Below are positions 1 to 9,904 of a stretch of DNA of 64,000 nt, one piece after another. The notes under the pieces were generated by a model. That model was given only the letters and a program-made list of their open reading frames with translations. It was not told where the DNA came from and did no database searches. The first letter of the stretch is position 1. Each line of letters opens with the position of its first letter. This stretch comes from Euphorbia lathyris. Lineage: Eukaryota; Streptophyta; Magnoliopsida; Malpighiales; Euphorbiaceae. Position numbers and translations under genes: made by a program. Location of the stretch: assembly GCF_963576675.1 (NCBI RefSeq), contig NC_088919.1, forward strand, positions 41,500,501 through 41,564,500, in the 5' to 3' direction.

Positions 1-285
1 AAGGGCTTGCTTGCAGCGGCGGTACTTGCGAAGTAGCTTGATGAATTTTCGCAGCTCAGACATCTTAACCTTTTTGCCTTCTTCGAGCCATTGGTCAATA
101 ACTGATATCATCGAGACTGAAGGATCTCCCGCCGTGGAGATTCTACGCTGCAGAGAGTCGATTTGTGGCGAGGAGGCGGAAGAGAAGGAAGAAGTTGCAG
201 CATTTGTGGAAAGTAACTGGACCTTTAACAATCGATTGCCATGCCGCCATAGATATGAACTCGATCGTAAAAGAAGCTGGTTCAT
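1..285 (-). CDS. 5' end of a P-class PPR protein gene, mitochondrial type (partial)
   Basis: The minus strand reads open from an ATG at 285-283 to the window edge, 95 codons. Residues 1 to about 60 are rich in Ser, Leu and Arg with few acids, as in a mitochondrial presequence. Then comes the conserved opening of the plant P-class PPR family related to At2g20710/At4g21705: a Trp-Leu-Glu-Glu-Gly-Lys segment (about residues 66-71), then a basic helix with Leu-Arg-Lys-Tyr-Arg-Arg (about 85-90) leading into the first PPR repeat. Such proteins bind organellar RNA. The repeats themselves lie outside the window. The start is the first ATG of the frame and gives a good presequence. The gene reads leftwards, divergent from everything to its right. 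The plus-strand ORF over the same bases is its antisense shadow. Confidence 0.8.
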   Translation of the reverse strand, partial: MNQLLLRSSSYLWRHGNRLLKVQLLSTNAATSSFSSASSPQIDSLQRRISTAGDPSVSMISVIDQWLEEGKKVKMSELRKFIKLLRKYRRCKQAL

Positions 286-440
286 CAAGCGAACAAGAAA
301 GACAGTATAAGCTAACAAAATAGCTAAGGGTCGCTTGTTTTGTTTTGTTTGGAGGCTGGAGGAGGTTAATCTAACCTTGCTTGTTTGGAAAGAAATTTAA
401 ACGGAGGTTAGGATCAACACAATCCAATTTCAGTTCCACC

Positions 441-1937
441 CAATGTTATCAGCTTCGGACGGGATCGGCCGGTCCGGGAGAGATCTGGGATTGAACCGGA
501 ACCCAGCAGTCCGACCAGAAACCGGTGTGACACCGATCTCTAACAATTAGGTGGGCTAGAAAAAATTAGGCGGGCTGGGAAAAATTTTGAAAACTAAAAA
601 AATGGGCAATTGTAGGGCTGGAAAAAAATTGAAAATTAAAAAAAAATTAATTAGTAAAGCCAAGTTAAGGGATCTTATTAATTGATAAAAAAAAAAATTA
701 AGATGCGGCATTCGCATCGCTCATGTTGTGCGGGTATACTCCTAACTCGATGGTTAATCGATTGCATCCCTATTAGGGGTGTTCATCGGTCGGTTCGGTT
801 TGAAAACTAAACCGAAAACCGAATAATACCTAAAATAAAAACTGAACCGAATCAATTATTTCGATCGGTTCGGTTTTCGGTTTTAACACATACTAACTAG
901 TTAAAATAAAAGATAAATTAATATTTATAATTTTATAAGTTTTAATTTGTGTAAAATTTGAAAATTAAAAATTAAACTTTATTAAAATGTAATTACAAAA
1001 AAAAGATGTCAAATCAAAGTAAATCAAAAGTGGTTCAAATTTTAAAGATATAAATAGTTGAATTCTAATATTCTATGACCACAATTCACATTACAACCAT
1101 AAGTTGTACTAATGTTATTGATTTGATCAATATTAGTGCAATGTTTGAACAATATTAATGTATTTTTCTTAGTAGAACAATATTAATGTATTAGACTTAA
1201 CATTGATAAAAAAATTTATAAATAATTATATTCTTTGGATGGTCGGAGGAAAATGCAAAGTCCAGGTCATATAAAGTCTCTACCTAAATTATAAATCTAA
1301 TTGATCTCTATTTCGGTCGGTTTGGTTAATTCGGTTATTTTATCATAAAAACCGAACCGACCGATATTTTTAAATATTTAAAACCGAAACTGAGCCTAAT
1401 AGAGCGAAAACCGAACCGAAAAAACCGAAATTCATCAGTTATTTCGGTTCAGTTCGGTTTTTGAACACCCCTAACCCTTGCACGTGAGAGAGTATTTTCC
1501 CTAGTAATTAGTTAAAAGCTTATTAATAGCATTTACTTATAAACTAGTTAAGTTTCTTATTTATTTTTTTACGTGGGATGAGCATCAATTTCTCATTCAC
1601 CACTTGTCCGTTTTGAGTTTATAATATATTTTCAAAAAATATCTCATGGCATAGAATACGTTGATATATTTCAATTTATTCTGAACTTAATTTACTCGTC
1701 ATATATTTAAAACTCAAATTAATAAAAAAATAACAAACCAAAAGTTGTTTATAATTTATTTTTGGTATATATAATGTATAAAAATAATTTTAAATTAATT
1801 ATGTATATTCAATATATATATATAAATTTAATTAATTTATTTATTTATTACGTTATCTGGTTCGATCAATCCAATTCATTCGATTCGACTAAGTGATCCA
1901 TTCCGATTTGATGTCCTTTTTAATTCTGATAACATTT
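441..1937. mobile_element. hAT-like non-autonomous element, composite
   Basis: The ends are 12-bp imperfect inverted repeats (caatgttatcag at 441, ctgataacattt ending at 1937). They are flanked by 8-bp direct repeats, gttccacc (433-440) and gttccatc (1938-1945), 7 of 8 identical. An 8-bp TSD fits the hAT superfamily. The left subterminal region is GC-rich with CCGGTCCGG-like motifs. No transposase coding is visible. A second hAT-like element is nested inside at 774-1473. Confidence 0.6.
774..1473. mobile_element. nested hAT-like MITE (taggggtgttca TIR)
   Basis: Left end taggggtgttca and right end tgaacaccccta are perfect inverses. Next to each lie long runs of the CGGTTCGGTTT motif and its complement. 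This TIR plus CGGTT subterminal repeats is a common plant hAT MITE design. About 700 bp, AT-rich core, no coding. I did not find a clear TSD. Confidence 0.6.
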
Positions 1938-2059
1938 GTTCCATCAAATTGGTCCTCTTCCTTCAATGAACTTGTCAAAGCAGGCCAGAATTTTGGGAAA
2001 ACCCTTGGGTACAATATAGCATAATTTCAGTCATGTTTGTTAAGCAATTAAAAATTTTA

Positions 2060-2588
2060 GTGATTTGCTCCATACCGCCCCCAAATTACTGTTACCGCCC
2101 CCATTTTGACTTTTTTGCCCTTTTCATAATTTTGATAAAAAAAACTAAAAATTCTTTCTCTAAAATCACAAACTCGAACAATAATAATTAAAATTATGAA
2201 AATAATTGATATGCGACAATTCGAATCTCGAAAATGGATGATTATGAGTCGGAAACAATAAAATTTACAATTTTTTTTGTCAAGAAAATCATGAACATAA
2301 TGCATGTTTTTTGTGACGATTAGCATTTTTCATCACAAAAAATTAGAGAATTTTGTATTTTTCGTCGCTAAAAGGTATAGGATTGTGCATGGGCCCAAAT
2401 TTGGTCTAGGTGGGTGCTAGATCCGCCCAGCCAATACCATCCACCCAGCCTATTGGCTGGGCGGATCTAGCACCCACCTAGACCAAATTTGACGTTTTTT
2501 TTTTCAAAAATTAATTTTTTTTTCAAAAGGCAAAATTGTCCAAATGGGAGCGGTATGAGCTAAATTGGAGGCGGTAAGAAGCAACACC
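2060..2588. mobile_element. Mutator-like MITE, TIR related to the 5392-9781 element
   Basis: The left end (gtgatttgctccataccgcc) and the inverse of the right end (ggtgttgcttcttaccgcc) share a TIR that continues through two CCGCC(C)CC(A)TTTTGAC-like modules. The flanks aaaatttta (2051-2059) and caaatttta (2589-2597) are 9-bp near-identical TSDs, the Mutator signature. The same CCGCC / ATTACTTATCACCGCC modules occur in the TIRs of the large MULE at 5392-9781, so this looks like a small non-autonomous relative. The core holds a long perfect hairpin. No coding. Confidence 0.7.
2397..2490. repeat. perfect 40-bp inverted repeat with 14-bp loop
   Basis: Bases 2397-2436 and 2451-2490 are exact reverse complements, with a GC-richer stem (gctagatccgcccagccaat) and a 14-bp loop. 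It sits in the middle of the Mutator-like MITE at 2060-2588. A transcript would fold into a miRNA-precursor-sized hairpin. Confidence 0.9.
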
Positions 2589-2631
2589 CAAATTTTATTA
2601 ACTTCTTCAAATCAAAAAATTAAAAAAATCG

Positions 2632-3320
2632 GATAAAATATAAACATTATGCCCATTGAACTTTCATTTTTAACAGTATAACCATTAAATTTTACATTTT
2701 TTAATATTAGTATCACTTAACTTTAACCAACTCCTTAAAATGACCGTTAATGACTTCAAAATAAAAATATTCAAGAATTAAAGTTGTTTAGAACGACATT
2801 TACCATGAAACCACGTTTATTATATTCCAAAATCATATTTATTAGTGAATTCTCTCTCTGAAAATTCGCACTCTTATAACTAAACAACACATAAATGACC
2901 TCAAAACGAAAATTTCACACTCTTCTAACCAAACAACACCTAAATAACCTCAAAACAAAAATTTCAAGAATTAAAGTTCCTTAGAATATTATTGACTCTT
3001 CAAATTTTTTATTTTAAGGCCGTCAATTGTCGTTTTGAGGCGTTGAGTGGCCACTAGTATTAAAAAGTGTAAATCTCAAAAATTGAAGTTTAATGGCCAC
3101 AATGTTAAAATTCACTCCCTCTCCTAACCAAACAATACCCAAATGACCTCAAATGGAAATTTTCGATTTTTTTTATTTTGAGACCATCAACAGTCGTTTT
3201 GAAGCGTTGAGTGGCCACCGATGTTAAAAAGTGTAAAGCCCAATAGTCATACAATTGAAGTTCAGTGGCCACAATGTTAAAATGAATAAAGTTCAATGGC
3301 CATGGGTGTAATTTACCCCA
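2632..3320. repeat. long-TIR AT-rich repeat, probable MITE
   Basis: The left end (gcccattgaactttcatttttaa) and the inverse of the right end (ggccattgaactttattcatttt) form long imperfect inverted repeats. The interior repeats a module containing gacctcaaa, ttcaagaattaaagtt and aaacaacacc several times. A related, diverged piece occurs at about 4570-4880. No coding and no clean TSD. Confidence 0.45.
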
Positions 3321-3372
3321 TATATTACGTATCAGTATGTTCACATGACCTTAAGATTCCAATCTGTAATGT

Positions 3373-3641
3373 CAGGGCTGGTCCTGACATTTTAGGGGCC
3401 CCAGGCGAAATAACAAATAATGAGCCCTTGATAAAAAAAAAAATTATACTTAAAAATCTAAAAATATAAATTTGGATCAATTTTAGACCTAAAATATCAT
3501 ATTATTTGATCAATTTTTAGACCTAACGAGTATTATAACTAAAAAAATAGTAAATATTCATTAAAATTAAAAATTTTGGGCCCTTTTTAGTCTTGGGCCC
3601 TGGGCGGCCGCACCTCGAGCCTATGCCCAGGGCCGGCCCTG
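3373..3641. mobile_element. short hAT-like MITE (cagggcyggycctg TIR)
   Basis: Starts cagggctggtcctg and ends cagggccggccctg, which are inverted ends. The 8-bp flanks tgtaatgt (3365-3372) and tgtaatat (3642-3649) match at 7 of 8 positions. The element is 269 bp, has an AT-rich core and GGGGCCCC-type subterminal motifs. Non-coding hAT MITE. Confidence 0.65.
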
Positions 3642-3649
3642 TGTAATAT

Positions 3650-5391
3650 AATATACAATGTAATCAAAGTTGTAATGTCATTAAATACCATGTTTAGTTG
3701 AGAAATAAAAAAATAACAGAATGTAATTACCATTACAATACTTATGTTTTTGTAATTAAATGTAATCGTAAAATTTTATTTACATAATTAAAATCAAAGA
3801 AAAACATAAAAACCTGAAAAATGAGAAAAACATAAAAAAAAAATGGCAAACACAAAAAAAGCAAAAAAATTGAATTGGAATGAAATACAAATTTATATTA
3901 ACTGAATCAATAAATCAGTGTATAGTTTTTCACTTTTTCATACTTTTTATTTACATTTTTCTCATTTTTTTAGTTTCAATTTTTAACGTTTTCACCGTTT
4001 TTCTATTTTCTTCTTTTTACGTTTTTTTGTTTTTATCTTTCATGTTTTTTCATTTTTTTATCATTTTTTATTTTTCACGTTTTTCTACTTTTTACGTGTT
4101 TTACAAGGGTGAGATGTGATATTCAATAAATGAAGTTAGATGGAGTTTTGAAAGTGGAAATTAGAACTACATATTTTGGATGTAATAGAAATTGAAGTCA
4201 TTTTTCTATGTAATGAGAATCATAGTTTTCTCAATTCATTACAAAAAAAATTGTAACACGCAACTAAATATGGTAGGAGGCCTTCAATGTAATGATCATT
4301 CCATTATAAAGATCATCGCATCTTTCTGAGCCACACCTAAATACATTTTATATTGAACTTGTAGGGTAGAGATTGAGTGTAGTTAAAATTGAGCAAAAGT
4401 TAAATGTGTCAAATTAAAAAATCAACAATATAAAAAAAATAGAAAAGATAAAAAAGTATCATGACTTTTTTTCTAATATAATTATGGGTAAAGTTAATAA
4501 AAAACGTGTTTTCATGTGATGTCAAATATCAATCTTTTTTTTTGGTCTAAATAGGAAAGATGGTTTTCGTTTTGCTGAAAACGAATATCGTTTAGTTTGA
4601 CATTATAAAAATGGTCGTTAACGATCTCAAAATAAAAAATTCTAAGAATTAAAATTATTTAGTACCACATTTACTATGGAACCAAATTTTTTATTTTTCA
4701 AAATCACTATTTTCGGAGCTTTCTCTTTAAACATTCACTTTCTCTATCATTCACAAACAACGTCTAAATGACCTCAAAAATAAAAAATTGAAGAATTAAA
4801 GTTGTTTAAAACATCACCAACTCTTTGAAATTTTCAATTTTTAGATTATCAACGTTCATTTTAATTTTGATATCCTTGTTTTTGTAAAGCGAAAATCTTA
4901 ATCATCTCCTCGCCGCAAACGAAAACCTTAGTTCCCGTTTGGACAAGTTTTTTCCTATAATTATTTAATGAGGATTAGATAAGATAAAAAAAATAAAAGA
5001 ATATAGATAAATGGGAAGTGCAATTTTAACCCTAATATATATGGTAAAAGTTTATTTTTAATATTTCCAAAAAAATATCAATTTTATTCTTATCAAATAG
5101 AAAAATTGAAAATTTGAAATAACTTGTTTGACATTTATTTGGCAATTATATCAAACTTTCCAAACAAGTTTATCGAAACTAAAGTAGTTTCGTATATTTT
5201 TGTTGGTTATTTGTAACACGACAAACATTTTAGATACTTTGATAATAAAAAATTAGTGATTAATTTTTTTGAAACAATAATAACCAAATTACGTAATCCT
5301 ATTTAATTAAAATAATATATTTTATAAGCTAAAACAACCCACACGATAAAAGTGCATTAGATACAGTAGATTTTGTTACGAATTGGAGTAT
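3650..5391. other. gene-free AT-rich repetitive stretch
   Basis: No gene seen. About 3660-4320 may be another MITE: its ends share catgtttagttg and the inverse of caactaaatatg, with repeated tgtaatg-type motifs. The poly-T tract at 3940-4090 gives a spurious Phe-rich ORF. About 4570-4880 is a diverged relative of the repeat at 2632-3320. From 4900 to 5391 I see only AT-rich sequence. Confidence 0.5.
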
Positions 5392-6126
5392 GTGAACTGC
5401 TATTTCCGCCCCTAAATTACTTATCACCGCCTCCTTTTGACATTTTTACCCTTTTCACAATTCCAAACTAAAAATTCAAAACCTCTCAAATCCTCTCTAG
5501 CTTTTTAAGATTTTAAAAAAAACCGACCTAAAACGACATGGCACCAAAGCAAGGAATGGAAAAAGGCTTGATGAAGGTTATGGTAAGTTTTTTTTACAAA
5601 AATTGAACGAAATCACGAGTTCCGCCTTCGAAATCGGAGGAGGAACTCGTATTTTTTTGCCTAAACGGGTGCGCCTCCCATTGCGACCATAGGCGGAACG
5701 CATGAATTACGCGTTCCACCTATGGTGGCAACGGGTGCGCCATGCGTAATGGTGGAACATGGTGCGCCACTCGTTTGGCCTGGGGCGGATGGTGTGAGTC
5801 ACCCGCCCAGGCAAAAAACGGGCCGTTTTTCAATTTTTTTAAAAAAAAATATTCGGGCAGCCCGTTGGCAGGTCCGAAATAGTAAAAAAACACGAAAAAC
5901 GAGAAATTGAGTATAATAAATAAAAATGTATTTGCTTGTTTTTTTGGTTAATTTACAGGATGATATTGCTGAAGCGCGTTCTGGACACAGGCATACATCC
6001 TCACGTGTTGTTACTGCCTCTGCTCGGAGGATGCGGACGGAGCAGAGGATGATGGCGGACGCCCAGAGGGCACATGCTTCACAGGCCGAGCGTGTTGGAT
6101 GTCAGGAGATGGCGGATGATGTATAG

Positions 6127-6972
6127 ATGATAGAACCGGATCATTCCAGAATATTACAGAACTCTTTCACAAACAACCTGTAACACAACTGTAACTAACT
6201 GAAATATAATGGTAACTAAATGAAATAGAACCGGATCATTCCAGAACATTACAGAACTCTTTCACAAACAACCTGTAACACAACTGTAACTAACTGAAAC
6301 ATAACTATAACTAAATGAAATAGAACCGGATCATTCCAGAATATTACAGAACTCTTTCACAAACAACCTGTAACACAACTGTAACTAACTGAAACATAAC
6401 TGTAATTAACTGAAACAGAACCAGATCATTCCAAAACATTACAGAACTCTTTCACAAACAACCTGTAACATAACTGTAACTAACTGTAACATAACTGGAT
6501 CATTCCAGAACATTACAGAACTCTTTCACAAACAACATGTAACACAACTGTAACTAACTGAAACATAATTGTAACTAAATGAAACAAAACTAGATCATTC
6601 CAGAACATTATAGAACTCTTTCACAAATAACCTGTAATATAACTGTAACTAAATGAAACAAAACCGGATCATTCCAGAACATTACAAAACTCTTTCACAA
6701 ACAACATGTAATATAACTGTAACTAACTGAAATAGAACCAGATCATTCCAGAATATTACAGAACTCTTTCATAAACAACCTGTAACATAACTATAACTAA
6801 CTAAAACATAACTGTAACTAACTGAAACAGAACCGGATCATTCCAGAACATTACAGAACTCTTTCACAAACAACCTGTAACACAACTGTAATTAACTGAA
6901 ACATGACTGTAACTAAATGAAATAGAACCGGATCATTCCAGAATATTACAGAACTCTTTCACAAACAACATA
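6127..6972. repeat. ~100-bp minisatellite array inside the MULE
   Basis: Roughly eight to nine copies of a unit containing gaaccggatcattccagaa, ttacagaactctttcaca, aacaacctgtaacacaac and tgtaactaactgaaac. Unit length varies between about 70 and 110 bp because the taactaactgaaacataac sub-repeat varies in number. The array continues for one short piece after the nested MITE (about 7917-7985). Confidence 0.85.
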
Positions 6973-6975
6973 TAA

Positions 6976-7916
6976 GGCTCTGTTCTTTATCGCTGAAAAA
7001 AACTGAACTGAATTGAATTGAACTGAACTAAATGCTACTGAATACTGAACTGGATTGAACTGAACTGAACTGAATTTAACTGAATGCTACTAAACTTAAC
7101 TGAATGCTACTGAACTTAACTGAATGCTACCGAACTTAACCGAACTTAACAATAATGATGATATTAGACTTTAAAATAATTTTAATGATAATATTGGACA
7201 TTAATAAACTTATAATAATAATAATGGTTCTAATAAATTTAATAATATCAATAATAAATAAATATATTATTAAAGATAAAACTAAATTGAATATCAAATA
7301 AAAGCTCGGGTTGATAAAATCTTGGCTCGATAAAAGCCTATGAAATTAAATAAAAATGAGTCTAATTTAAATTAAAAATACAAATTACATACAAACACAA
7401 ATTTACATATAATTTAAAGCCTATAAAATTAAATACAAGTTTTCATATGAATATAAACTCTTAACTTTTTATTCTAATTAAGGGTTAAAGTGCAAAAATA
7501 ACGTTTTGGATCAGGAGTAATTTTACCCCTAACGTCTAAAATGGTGCAATTTTATCCTTAACATTGATAAATTCGGTAAATTTTAGAAACAATTCATAAT
7601 ATGGATGCAATTCCTAATTTTTAAATATGGATGCATACTTTAGTTTTAATTTTTTTTTATTAAACGATATATACTTTAATAAACTATCATTTCTTCACTT
7701 TTATCTAATTTATAGATAATGATAAAGTATAAATAATAATAATAATAATTTATAACAATAATAATAAATTATAGATAAATAATAATAATTATTATAATAT
7801 AATAAATAATGATAAATTACTGAATGCTGAAACTGGATGCTGAAACTGAATGCTGAAACTGAACTGAATTGAACTGAACTGATTGTTACTGAAATTAAGT
7901 GATAAAGAACATGGCC
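6976..7916. mobile_element. PIF/Harbinger (Tourist-like) MITE nested in the minisatellite
   Basis: TIR ggctctgttctttatc at the left and its near inverse gataaagaacatggcc at the right, flanked by TAA on both sides (6973-6975, 7917-7919). The 3-bp TAA duplication and GGC..TGTT TIR fit PIF/Harbinger. Subterminal regions are runs of (A)CTGAA/TTGAACTG. The core is very AT-rich (taa)n, with no transposase. Confidence 0.75.
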
Positions 7917-8018
7917 TAACACAACTGTAAGTACCTGTAACATAAATACAACTAACTGAAACATAACTGGATCACAATAACAACTAATACTCAAAGTCTA
8001 CAAAATACATAATAACAA

Positions 8019-9361
8019 CTAATTGCCCCTAATGTTAACCAATCTGGTCCACTGTGCTCTCCTATCATCATAGAAGCTCTCCCACCCTTCAACGCTTCTC
8101 GCATGTTCGCTCTCCACACGATAAGAAGTTGTGTTGCCAAAATGTAGGAAATCCTTCGTCCAAGCAACAACAAACTTCTCCTTATGCACCAACCACGTCC
8201 CCTCAATGTACGAGATAAGATTTTGATACCTAGTCATCGCCATCCTTCATCTTGCTCAGATTTTTCTCGTACTCCGCAATGGTTAAGGATTGTATTATTG
8301 TTCTTCATTTTCCATTCTTGAATTTAGTGGCACATGATTTATCTCCCATAATTCTGTACACCCGATCTTCTACATCCTTATTTATATACCAAGTGTATAG
8401 CAAGTGTGCTGAATGTGGAAAAATCTCTTGGATCGGCTTCAACAACCCCAACACCCTATCACTAACAATAACAGTCGGGTTGAGATCAAACTCCATCAAA
8501 ACTCTCAGCCATTGCAGGACCCAACGATAGCTCCCTTCAGTCTCATCTTTAATTATGGCATACTCAATTTTGAAGTTGTTATTGCATGGCATCATCCCAA
8601 CAATTTCAACAAATGGCATTTTGTACTTGTTAGCTTTGTACGTTGAATCAATACCGATATACCAGTAACAGGTCCTGAATAAATCTACTGATTCTGGATG
8701 TGCCATAAACACATGCATTATCACACCAGAATGAGGATCAACTTGCGTATAATGAACATACTTATTCTCGACAGTAATATGGTAGAACTGACTAGCCAGG
8801 TCTCTACCTTCAAACTCATCCTTCCTCATCTTATCCCTGTAATTATAGACGTGTTTAATTGTTGGGTTGTCTGCTGGATGCTTTTCTTTAACTGCTGCTA
8901 AAATAGCACAAGGCTTTGCTTTAGCTGAACTCATATCACGCACAGTTATTTTAGATGCGGTACTGAGTCCACTCATCTGCCGACTTCCCTCTGGATACAC
9001 ACGTAACGTATGATTATGCTTACCAGTTAACCCAGCCTAAGTCTGTATCTCCCAACCAGAAAGGTCTGAATGTTGATAGGCTTTAATCTGAAATTTACAT
9101 CTGCACGCTTTACTTTTACTTTTTCTTATTAAAGTATCTTCAGAAGTTCTCAGAACACCTCTGTAGCGTTCATCCCGTGAACATCTCAACAACGTCTGCT
9201 TTCCCCCATGTTTGTGCAAAGATATTATAATCTCAAACCCATTTTGAATAGCTATCTGTTTTGCCCAATCAACAACATCTTGACACGAAGGGAAAACGGT
9301 GTCCATTATGAAACGGGAACTATAATCAATGCCATCGGGATTCCAATCTTCTAACGGTTTC
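8019..9361 (-). pseudogene. MULE transposase (MURA/FAR1-like), broken
   Basis: Minus-strand coding starts after an acceptor-like ttag near 9361. The N-terminal part (about 9330-9040) is a FAR1-like DNA-binding region with conserved Cys/Arg residues (LLRCSRDERYRG, RCKFQIKAY). The MULE transposase domain follows: GIDSTYK near 8655 holds the first catalytic Asp and VIVSDR near 8470 the second. After a frame change, RVESEHA near 8100 holds the Glu expected in this family. Lesions are a TAG at 9037-9039, a stop ending the second segment at 8305, and a frameshift before the 8243-8019 segment. The C-terminal region with the SWIM zinc finger is missing. In its intact state it would cut and paste elements with these TIRs. 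Not functional as read. Confidence 0.8.
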
Positions 9362-9904
9362 TAAATATACAAAAAATGCATAACAGGTATTAATAAAACT
9401 TGAAAAAATACAAAAAATTAAATTTGAGGATGTTTCGGGCCTTTTTTAGGCTAAATGGGCAGCCTGCCCGTTCCACCATAGGTAGGAACGGGCAGCTCAC
9501 ACTGCCCGTCCCACGGCTGGAACGAGCGGCACATGCTGCCCGTTCAGGCCAAATTAAAAAAAAAAAAAAGAGAAACCGAATTTTGTTGGAATTTAGGATC
9601 GTAATAATACCTCGTGTTCGAAATCATCTTCTTCTGAAATGTTCGGTTCTATTTTTGTAAAAGTCGTTTTTTTTACTCGGGAGAGTGGTGATTTTGAATT
9701 TTAGATGAAAAAAATGAGAAGAGGGACAGGGTCAAAAAGGGGCGGTGATAAGTAACATGGAGGCGGTAAATAGCAATAGCCTTTGAGTATTCGACCGGAA
9801 CTTGGCCCGCAAGTACATTAGCCTCATCCCCAACTGAAACCCTGTCTTCATCTCCTTTCTTCTTCGCCGTTGATTATAACCCTCTTAAAACCCAACTCAG
9901 GGCT

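Larger units (their letters stand above)
5392..9781. mobile_element. Mutator-like transposon (MULE), decayed, 4.4 kb
   Basis: Long TIRs open gtgaactgctatttccgcc (5392) and, inverted from the right end, ggctattgctatttaccgcc. They continue in parallel through acttatcaccgcc. The 9-bp flanks ttggagtat (5383-5391) and tttgagtat (9782-9790) match at 8 of 9 positions, the MULE TSD length. It carries a broken minus-strand MURA/FAR1-type transposase (8019-9361). On the plus strand, a short ATG exon (about 5538) and an ORF (5926-6126) after an acceptor-like ttacag might be a second MULE gene, but I cannot identify it. A tandem array (6127-6972) and a PIF MITE (6976-7916) lie inside. GC-rich hairpins sit near both ends. 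Confidence 0.85.

Noticed and set aside
3880..4119. Phe-rich 79-residue ORF that looks like a membrane protein
   Set aside because: It comes from a poly-T low-complexity tract in repeat DNA.
6127..6972. CRISPR-like repeat array
   Set aside because: Units are contiguous and variable in length with no unique spacers, in a plant transposon; it is a minisatellite.
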